A DNA stretch of 11,251 nucleotides from Gammaproteobacteria bacterium (GTDB lineage: Bacteria > Pseudomonadota > Gammaproteobacteria > Xanthomonadales > Xanthomonadaceae): contig JANYBA010000019.1 in assembly GCA_025360985.1 (NCBI GenBank), forward strand, positions 1 to 11,251. The letters run 5' to 3'. Made by a program: the position numbers and the translations under genes. Positions 6,522 through 11,251 of this stretch are shown here, piece by piece; the first letter of the stretch is position 1, and each line of letters opens with the position of its first letter. Below the pieces are notes generated by a model. The model saw only the letters and a list, made by a program, of their open reading frames with translations, did not search any database and was not told the DNA's origin.

Positions 6522-8402
6522 TCAGGCGACGCGGCGGCGCTTGCCGAGCTGGACTAGCAGGAGCGAGATCGCCGCCGGCGTCATCCCCGGGATGCGTTGC
6601 GCCTGGCCCACGGTTTCCGGCCGGACATGGGCCAGCTTGCCCTGCAGCTCGGCCGACAATCCGGCCAGGCCGGTGAACTCGAAATCGGCCGGAATCGCCG
6701 TCTGTTCATGGCGGCGCTGCTTGTCGATCTCCTCGCGCTGGCGTTCGAGGTAGCCCGAGTACTTGGCGGTGATCTCCACCTGCTCGGCGACCTTGGGATC
6801 CGCAACCGCGGGGCCGAAGCCGGCGACAACGCTGAGCCGCGCGTAGTCGAGTTCCGGCCGGCGGATCAGGTCAAGAACGCTGGACTCGCGGCTCAGCACG
6901 ATGCCGGTTTCCGCTGCGACGGCTTGCCCGAGCGCGTTGTTGGGGCTGGCCCACAGGGCGGCGAGCCGGCCGGTTTCGCTGGCGACCGCCTCGGCCTTGC
7001 GCGAATAAATTTCCCAGCGGGCGTTGTCAACGAGATTCAACTCACGACCTGTCGGCGTCAATCGCCCGTCGGCATTGTCTTCGCGCAGTTGCAGCCGGTA
7101 TTCGGCCCGCGACGTGAACATGCGGTAGGGCTCGGTGGTGCCGCGCGTGATCAGGTCGTCGATCAGCACGCCGATGTAGGCCTCATCGCGGCGCGGCGAC
7201 CAGGCGTCCTTGCCTTGCACGCCGCGCGCGGCGTTGAGGCCCGCGATCAGGCCTTGCGCGGCCGCTTCTTCGTAGCCGGTCGTGCCATTGATCTGGCCGG
7301 CGAAAAACAGGCCGGCGACCGCCTTGGTCTCGAGCGACGCCTTCAGCCCGCGCGGATCGAAGTAGTCGTACTCGATCGCGTAGCCGGGTCGGGTCAGGTG
7401 CGCGTTCTCGAAGCCCTTGATCGAATGCACCAGTTCGAGCTGCACGTCGAAAGGCAAGGACGTCGAGATGCCGTTCGGGTAGATCTCGAAGGTGTCCAGG
7501 CCCTCGGGCTCGATAAAGATCTGGTGGGAAGCCTTCTCGGCGAAACGCACGACCTTGTCTTCGATGCTCGGGCAATAGCGCGGGCCGATGCCCTCGATCA
7601 CGCCCGAATACATCGGCGATCGATCGAGCGCGCCGCGGATGATCTCGTGGGTGCGCTCGGAGGTATGGGTGATCCAGCAGCTGACCTGGCGCGGATGCTC
7701 GGCGCGCGCGCCGGTGAAACTGAAGGTCGGGATCGGATCGTCGCCGGGCTGTTCGGCAAGGCCGGTAAAGTCGATGCTGCGCGCGTCGATGCGCGGCGGC
7801 GTGCCGGTCTTGAGGCGATCGACCACGAACGGGCCCTCGCGCAGGCGCTGCGCCAGCGTGGTGGCCGGCGGATCGCCGGCGCGGCCACCGGCATAGCTCG
7901 TGAGTCCGACGTGGATCTTGCCGGCGAGGAAGGTGCCGGCGGTCAGCACCACGGCGCGGGCGTCGAATCGCAGGCCCGATTGCGTGATCACGCCATGCAC
8001 GCGCTCGCCTTCGATGACAAGGTCGTCGACCGCCTGCTGGAACAGTGACAAGTTCGGCTCGGTTTCGACGATGCGGCGGATCGCCGCCTTGTACAGCGCC
8101 CGGTCGGCTTGGGCGCGGGTGGCGCGTACCGCTGGTCCCTTCGAGGCGTTGAGCGTGCGCCACTGGATGCCGGCGCGATCGGCCGCGCGCGCCATGGCGC
8201 CGCCGAGCGCGTCGATTTCCTTGACCAGATGACCCTTGCCGATGCCGCCGATGGCCGGGTTGCAGCTCATCTGGCCGATCGTCTCGATGCTGTGGGTCAG
8301 CAACAGCGTGCGCGCGCCCGCGCGCGCCGACGCCAGCGCGGCTTCGGTGCCGGCATGGCCGCCGCCGATCACGATCACGTCGAAGTGGAAAGGTCCGGTC
8401 AT
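6522..8402 (-). CDS. mnmG: tRNA uridine-5-carboxymethylaminomethyl modification enzyme MnmG (GidA)
   Basis: A 626-residue FAD enzyme which, with the GTPase MnmE, installs the (carboxymethyl)aminomethyl group at C5 of wobble uridine 34 using NADH and methylenetetrahydrofolate. Its length matches the family (about 629). The N-terminal FAD-binding motif is [10 protein letters not shown] at residues 13-22. The conserved catalytic cysteines are present as Cys47 ([14 protein letters not shown]) and Cys277 ([11 protein letters not shown]). Other signatures are [45 protein letters not shown] and [16 protein letters not shown]. The C-terminal helical domain that contacts MnmE ends with [13 protein letters not shown]. 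The ATG at 8402 places the FAD motif at the usual distance; an in-frame GTG at 8435 would add eleven residues. No good Shine-Dalgarno precedes either start. The gene appears to stand alone. Its stop is only 7 bp from the convergent anti-sigma gene stop. Confidence 0.98.
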   Translation of the reverse strand: MTGPFHFDVIVIGGGHAGTEAALASARAGARTLLLTHSIETIGQMSCNPAIGGIGKGHLVKEIDALGGAMARAADRAGIQWRTLNASKGPAVRATRAQADRALYKAAIRRIVETEPNLSLFQQAVDDLVIEGERVHGVITQSGLRFDARAVVLTAGTFLAGKIHVGLTSYAGGRAGDPPATTLAQRLREGPFVVDRLKTGTPPRIDARSIDFTGLAEQPGDDPIPTFSFTGARAEHPRQVSCWITHTSERTHEIIRGALDRSPMYSGVIEGIGPRYCPSIEDKVVRFAEKASHQIFIEPEGLDTFEIYPNGISTSLPFDVQLELVHSIKGFENAHLTRPGYAIEYDYFDPRGLKASLETKAVAGLFFAGQINGTTGYEEAAAQGLIAGLNAARGVQGKDAWSPRRDEAYIGVLIDDLITRGTTEPYRMFTSRAEYRLQLREDNADGRLTPTGRELNLVDNARWEIYSRKAEAVASETGRLAALWASPNNALGQAVAAETGIVLSRESSVLDLIRRPELDYARLSVVAGFGPAVADPKVAEQVEITAKYSGYLERQREEIDKQRRHEQTAIPADFEFTGLAGLSAELQGKLAHVRPETVGQAQRIPGMTPAAISLLLVQLGKRRRVA

Positions 8403-8450
8403 CGTTATATGAATGGGTTCTGCGTACGTTGGCACGGTTTCTGCATTGCC

Positions 8451-8459
8451 ATTATCGCA
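8451..8459 (-). promoter_or_regulatory. Probable mnmG promoter (extended -10)
   Basis: The minus strand reads TGCGATAAT, an extended -10 box (TGn plus GATAAT, five of six to consensus). Transcription would start near 8444, about 40 bases before the mnmG ATG. The -35 position at a 17-bp spacing reads CCGGCG, which is poor, so the extended -10 would have to carry the recognition. Confidence 0.5.
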
Positions 8460-8464
8460 CCCGC

Positions 8465-8567
8465 CGCGGCAAACGCCGGGGGGCGTCGACCCAATCCTCG
8501 CGGAAGCCGGTCACGCTGCGGAGGGGATGCTGGCCGGAAGCTCCGGGGGGAGCTTCCGGCTTTTTTT
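8465..8567 (+). ncRNA. Candidate small RNA ending at an orphan terminator
   Basis: The gap between mnmG and the lipoprotein gene (8403-8630) holds no convincing protein gene. It does hold a strong plus-strand terminator, although both flanking genes run on the minus strand. Three stem-loops can be drawn: ACGCC/GGCGT at 8473-8486 with a GGGG loop; CCTCGC pairing with GC-G-GAGG at 8496-8524 (one bulged G); and the terminator at 8533-8560, also with a GGGG loop. A poor promoter-like pair, TTGGCA (8429-8434) and TATCGC (8453-8458), would start an RNA near 8465. The 5' end is therefore a guess. The alternative is a terminator for antisense transcription out of mnmG. Confidence 0.3.
8533..8567 (+). 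terminator. Strong plus-strand Rho-independent terminator with no upstream protein gene
   Basis: A perfect 12-bp stem (GCCGGAAGCTCC pairing with GGAGCTTCCGGC) encloses a GGGG loop at 8545-8548 and is followed at once by seven T residues (8561-8567). On the minus strand the hairpin is followed by CAGCATCCCC, with no T tract, so it works only on the plus strand. The neighbouring genes on both sides are on the minus strand. Confidence 0.85.
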
Positions 8568-8630
8568 CGCCTGCAGGAAAGTCATCAAGGTCAGGAACTG
8601 ACGCCCCGCGTCACCCTCGACGCGAAGCGC

Positions 8631-9104
8631 TCATGGAATCGGGCTGTCGCCGCGCCGTGGCTCGCGGGCGGGACCGCGCGGCAACGCGGCGGGGCCAACG
8701 CCGCGCTCGCGACGATCAGTGGCACTGTCGCCCGGTGCCGGAAACGCCGGATGCTGCCATTCGGTTTGGCGAAACTCCGGGCGGCGCTTGTGTTGCGCCG
8801 GCGGTGGCGGATTGGCAAGGACCAACGGGTTGTGGTGGGGCGGGGACACGTAAGGCCAGGCATTCCACCAGGCGCTGTAGCCGAAGGGTCCGTAGCCGAA
8901 CGGCGATGCAAACCCGAAGCCGTAATTGAAATTGAAACCGGAAAAATAAGGATCGTAGTAGCTGTAGTCGCTCTGTGGCTGCGGCGCGACGTAGTAATCG
9001 CCGCCGCCGTCCTGGCCGGCCACGTAGGTGCGATCGGACATGGAAGCGCATCCTGCCAGCACCAGCAGGCCAGCCGCCGAGGCCGCGCGTCGCCAAAGTT
9101 TCAT
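8631..9104 (-). CDS. Aromatic/glycine-rich outer-membrane lipoprotein of unknown function
   Basis: A 157-residue predicted lipoprotein. The N-terminus is a short basic, hydrophobic signal with lipobox L16-A17-G18-C19; Cys19 would be lipidated, and Ala20 at the +2 position favours sorting to the outer membrane. Residues ~38-88 are unusually rich in Tyr, Phe, Gly, Asn, Pro and Trp (for example YDPYFSGFNFNYGFGF), a low-complexity composition seen in several poorly characterised envelope lipoproteins. A Pro run (PPPPA) and a basic, Arg/Pro-rich tail follow with no recognised domain. The ATG at 9104 gives the signal peptide at the right place; upstream bases GGGGGTGG are only a fair ribosome site. 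The gene is monocistronic and divergent from the permease gene. I do not recognise a function. The tail after about residue 125 looks less constrained, so a frameshift or loose end is possible. Confidence 0.72.
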   Translation of the reverse strand: MKLWRRAASAAGLLVLAGCASMSDRTYVAGQDGGGDYYVAPQPQSDYSYYDPYFSGFNFNYGFGFASPFGYGPFGYSAWWNAWPYVSPPHHNPLVLANPPPPAQHKRRPEFRQTEWQHPAFPAPGDSATDRRERGVGPAALPRGPAREPRRGDSPIP

Positions 9105-9217
9105 GGTCCACCCCCGTGTTGGCGCCAGTCTGGGCGTGATGAGGTGAATTACCGCTTAACCCGTCGCCTTGCGGGCCCGCTGGATGCTAAGGTCCGCCCT
9201 CGTCCCAAGGAGTGTCA
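9105..9217. promoter_or_regulatory. Divergent promoter region of the lipoprotein and permease genes
   Basis: This 113-bp spacer must hold promoters for both directions. On the plus strand TGCTAAGGT (9186-9194 region, box TAAGGT at 9188-9193) resembles an extended -10 for the permease gene, without a clear -35 at normal spacing. Just upstream is a perfect 10-bp palindrome, GCGGGCCCGC (9171-9180). No convincing minus-strand promoter was found. Confidence 0.3.
9207..9212 (+). promoter_or_regulatory. Shine-Dalgarno site that fixes the permease start
   Basis: AAGGAG lies five bases before the ATG at 9218. The in-frame GTG at 9212 overlaps this site and so cannot be the start, giving a 315-residue product. 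Confidence 0.85.
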
Positions 9218-10165
9218 ATGGCCCTGCATCAGGCCTCCGGTCGTTGGCGGCGCGGGCTGGTGCTCGCCCTGGTCACGGCCGCGTGCTGGGCGACCTTGCC
9301 GGTGGCCTTGAAGGTCACGCTCGAGCAGATCGATCCGATCACCCTGACCTGGGCCCGCTTCCTGTTCGCGGCCGCCGTGGTCGGTGGCTGGCTCGCGGCC
9401 GGCGGCGGCCTGCGCCAGTTCGCGCGCGTGGATGGCAAGGGTTGGGCGTTGCTGCTGGTCGCCGCGTTCATGCTGATCGGCAATTACGTGTTCTACCTGC
9501 TCGGCGTACAACACACCTCGCCGGCCAACGCGCAACTGCTGATCCAGCTGGCGCCCTTGCTGATGGCGCTCGGCGGCATCCTGGTCTTCCACGAGCCGTA
9601 TCGGCCCGGGCAATGGGCCGGCATGGCGATCACCGCCGTCGGCCTGTTGCTGTTCTTCCGTGACCAGCTCGTCGGCAGCGTCGCCGATCCCCACGCCTAC
9701 CTGGTCGGTTCCGGCGCCGTGATCGCCGCGGCCATGGTCTGGGCCACGTACGCGCTGATCCAGAAGCAATTGCTGCTGCGGCTGAATTCGCCGGCGATCC
9801 TGCTGGCGATCTATTGCGTGGCCAGTCTCGTGCTCCTGCCGTTCTCGCACCCGACCGCGCTGCCGACGCTCGATGGCCGCCACGCCCTGCTGCTCGGCTA
9901 TTGCGCGATCAATACCCTGGTCGCGTACGGCGCCTTCGCCGAAGCGCTCGAGCACTGGGAAGCCTCGCGGGTGTCGGCGATCCTCGCGGTCACGCCGCTG
10001 CTGACCATCCTGGTCGTGGCGATCGTGCACGGCGCCTGGCCGCAGGCCATGGCCGCCGAACGGGTGTCGGCCCTGGGTTTCGTCGGCGCCGGCCTCGCGG
10101 TCGTGGGTTCGGCGATGAGCAGCCTGCTCGGCGCCGCGCGCAAGGAGCCTTCCGATGGCGAATGA
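9218..10165 (+). CDS. EamA/DMT-family permease (probable metabolite or amino-acid exporter)
   Basis: A 315-residue inner-membrane protein of the drug/metabolite transporter superfamily, whose members often export amino acids or related metabolites. About ten hydrophobic helices in two homologous EamA repeats can be seen, roughly residues 12-140 and 155-300. The first begins with LVTAACWATLPVALK and contains ITLTWARFLFAAAVVGG; the second contains GYCAINTLVAYGAFAEALE and SRVSAILAVTPLLTILVV, the typical EamA ending before the last helices. The N-terminus is basic and cytosolic. The final 11 bases overlap the following PLP-enzyme gene, so the two are almost certainly co-translated. The substrate cannot be read from the sequence; a serine, threonine or related amino acid is an inference from the partner gene only. 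Confidence 0.92.
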   Translation: MALHQASGRWRRGLVLALVTAACWATLPVALKVTLEQIDPITLTWARFLFAAAVVGGWLAAGGGLRQFARVDGKGWALLLVAAFMLIGNYVFYLLGVQHTSPANAQLLIQLAPLLMALGGILVFHEPYRPGQWAGMAITAVGLLLFFRDQLVGSVADPHAYLVGSGAVIAAAMVWATYALIQKQLLLRLNSPAILLAIYCVASLVLLPFSHPTALPTLDGRHALLLGYCAINTLVAYGAFAEALEHWEASRVSAILAVTPLLTILVVAIVHGAWPQAMAAERVSALGFVGAGLAVVGSAMSSLLGAARKEPSDGE

Positions 10166-11105
10166 GTTGCCGGTTTTTGCCGATGTGCTGGCCGCCGCGG
10201 CGCGGATCGCGCCGCACGCCCATGTCACACCGGTGCTGCGCTCGCGTTCGCTCGACGCGCTCGCCGGCGCCGAGCTGCACTTCAAGTGCGAGAATTTCCA
10301 GCGCGCCGGCGCCTTCAAGTTCCGCGGCGCCAGCAATGCCGTCTGGTCGCTCGCCGACGCCGATGCCGCGCGCGGCGTGGTCACCCATTCGTCCGGCAAC
10401 CACGGCGCCGCCCTGGCCTTGGCGGCGCGCAGCCGCGGCATTCCCGCCCACGTGGTGGTGCCCGAGGGTGCGGTGAAATCCAAGCTCGCCGCGATCGAGG
10501 CATTTGGGGCCAGGCTGCACCGCTGCGCACCGACCCTGGCGGCGCGCGAAGCGATGGCCGCGCAAGTGCAGCGCGACACCGGCGCGAACCTGGTGCATCC
10601 GTTCACCGATCCGCGCGTGATCGCCGGGCAGGGCACGGCCGCGCTGGAATTGCTGCGTACGACCGGCGCGCTCGACGCCGTGTTCACCCCGGTCGGCGGC
10701 GGCGGCTTGATCGGCGGCACCGCGATCGCCGTGGCCGGCGTCGCACCCGCCACGCGCGTGTACGGCGCCGAGCCCGAGGGCGCCGGCGAGGCTTTCGAAT
10801 CCCTGCGCCGTGGCGAACGGGTCACCGACCTGGTGCCGGATACCATCTGTGACGGCCTGCGCGGCACGATCGGCGCGATCAATTTCGCCCTGATGCAGGC
10901 GCACGGCATCAAGATCCTGTTGGTCAGCGACGACCAGGTTCGCGCGGCGATGCGCCTGCTCTGGGAACGGCTCAAGATCCTGGTCGAGCCGTCGAGCGCA
11001 ACCGTGCTGGCGGCGGTACTGCGCAATCGCGATCGCTTCGCCGGCCAGCGCCTGGGCCTGGTCTTGTCCGGCGGCAATGTCGACCTCGACGACCGGCCGG
11101 CGTAG
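10155..11105 (+). CDS. PLP-dependent serine/threonine dehydratase or serine racemase homologue
   Basis: A 316-residue fold-type II pyridoxal-phosphate enzyme of the threonine dehydratase/serine racemase group, expected to deaminate L-serine, L-threonine or 3-hydroxyaspartate to the 2-oxo acid, or to racemise serine. Lys55 in AFKFRGA is the Schiff-base lysine. SSGNHG (79-84) binds the substrate carboxylate, and Ser80 matches the re-face base of serine racemase. GGGG at 181-184 holds the cofactor phosphate. Glu206, Ala210 and Glu212 align by eye with the metal site of serine racemase. Ser305 in LSGGNVDL contacts the pyridine nitrogen. There is no C-terminal ACT-like regulatory domain, so it is not the feedback-inhibited IlvA form. 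The ATG at 10155 follows AAGGAG (10142-10147) inside the permease gene and overlaps its end by 11 bp. Dehydratase and racemase roles cannot be separated from sequence alone. Confidence 0.9.
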   Translation: MANELPVFADVLAAAARIAPHAHVTPVLRSRSLDALAGAELHFKCENFQRAGAFKFRGASNAVWSLADADAARGVVTHSSGNHGAALALAARSRGIPAHVVVPEGAVKSKLAAIEAFGARLHRCAPTLAAREAMAAQVQRDTGANLVHPFTDPRVIAGQGTAALELLRTTGALDAVFTPVGGGGLIGGTAIAVAGVAPATRVYGAEPEGAGEAFESLRRGERVTDLVPDTICDGLRGTIGAINFALMQAHGIKILLVSDDQVRAAMRLLWERLKILVEPSSATVLAAVLRNRDRFAGQRLGLVLSGGNVDLDDRPA

Positions 11106-11120
11106 GCTGGCCAGAGCAGC

Positions 11121-11126
11121 AGGAGG
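11121..11126 (+). promoter_or_regulatory. Shine-Dalgarno site for the last, partial gene
   Basis: AGGAGG lies nine bases before the ATG at 11136 and only 16 bp after the dehydratase stop. This suggests the last gene is read from the same transcript but is translated independently. Confidence 0.75.
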
Positions 11127-11135
11127 AACCAAGCG

Positions 11136-11251
11136 ATGACCGAAGAACAGACCCAATGGACCGGTGGGCCCTCGCAGTGGCAAAACCTCGGCTGGTGGCT
11201 GTCCTGCCTGCTGGTGCTGCCGATCCCGTATGCAGTCTGGAAGTGGCTGGT
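11136..11251 (+). CDS. N-terminus of a Trp-rich membrane protein, possibly a bacterial PH-domain protein (3' end outside window)
   Basis: Only 38 codons are inside the window. The start MTEEQTQWTGGPSQWQNLGW is followed by a hydrophobic segment (about residues 18-32, WLSCLLVLPIPYAVW). The W-x-G-x-PSQW-x-N pattern just before a first membrane helix is reminiscent of small membrane proteins with a bacterial pleckstrin-homology-like (bPH2/YdbS-type) domain; this is recognition from memory and needs the missing part. The start is supported by a consensus ribosome site. It sits 30 bp after the dehydratase gene in the same direction, with no terminator between, so it may be the third gene of that operon. 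Confidence 0.6.
   Translation, partial: MTEEQTQWTGGPSQWQNLGWWLSCLLVLPIPYAVWKWL

Noticed and set aside
6597..8048. A 483-codon plus-strand open frame inside mnmG
   Set aside because: mnmG is conserved over the whole interval, and the antisense product has no recognisable domain.
8402..8435. mnmG starting at the GTG at 8435
   Set aside because: Neither start has a good ribosome site, but the ATG at 8402 gives the family's usual N-terminal distance to the FAD motif and places the catalytic cysteines at 47 and 277.
8413..8601. A 62-codon plus-strand open frame in the mnmG-lipoprotein gap
   Set aside because: It reads straight through the strong terminator hairpin and its T tract, has no ribosome site at its start, and its sequence looks random.
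9171..9180. Perfect 10-bp palindrome GCGGGCCCGC as an operator for the permease gene
   Set aside because: All-G/C palindromes of this size occur often by chance in such GC-rich DNA, and no second copy or flanking conservation is visible.
9215..11077. A 620-codon open frame on the minus strand across the permease and dehydratase genes
   Set aside because: It spans two well-supported plus-strand genes, is rich in Arg, Ala, Ser and Pro with no family signature, and fits the long antisense frames common in high-GC DNA.

Overview
The window is GC-rich chromosomal DNA from a Gram-negative bacterium. It encodes an outer-membrane beta-barrel protein, an outer-membrane lipoprotein, a two-subunit (alpha2beta2) glycyl-tRNA synthetase and MnmG. 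The GC content, the style of the proteins and the housekeeping genes fit a gammaproteobacterium of the Xanthomonadales/Lysobacterales type. That placement is an impression from the sequence and was not tested by a search. No insertion sequence, integrase, CRISPR array, tRNA or rRNA was seen, so this looks like stable chromosome rather than a mobile island.

Layout, left to right. (1) 2-3026, plus strand: the end of glyQ, a small cupin gene and glyS, each joined to the next by an ATGA stop/start overlap. (2) 3049-3074: a perfect hairpin with T tracts on both strands, shared by glyS and the convergent gene. (3) 3096-5489, minus strand: a 797-residue protein made of a secreted GDSL esterase, a beta-barrel, a Cys-rich thrombospondin-type-3-like segment and a C-terminal OmpA peptidoglycan-binding domain. 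(4) 5625-6514, plus strand: an ECF-like sigma factor and a small membrane protein likely to be its anti-sigma factor, divergent from the esterase. (5) 6522-8402, minus strand: mnmG (tRNA wobble-uridine modification). (6) 8403-8630: a gene-free gap with a strong plus-strand Rho-independent terminator that belongs to no protein gene, and so a candidate small RNA. (7) 8631-9104, minus strand: an aromatic/glycine-rich lipoprotein. (8) 9218-11251, plus strand: an EamA/DMT permease overlapping a PLP-dependent serine/threonine dehydratase or serine racemase homologue, then the start of a short Trp-rich membrane protein, possibly of the bacterial PH-domain type.

Functionally, the translation genes (glyQ/glyS, mnmG) are ordinary core genes. 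The more interesting parts are the cupin inside the glyQ-glyS operon, the esterase-barrel-OmpA fusion opposite an ECF-like sigma/anti-sigma pair, the orphan plus-strand terminator with three predicted stem-loops, and the permease/dehydratase pair. None of these is proven to be a new system. The fusion protein with its divergent regulator and the candidate small RNA are the best leads.
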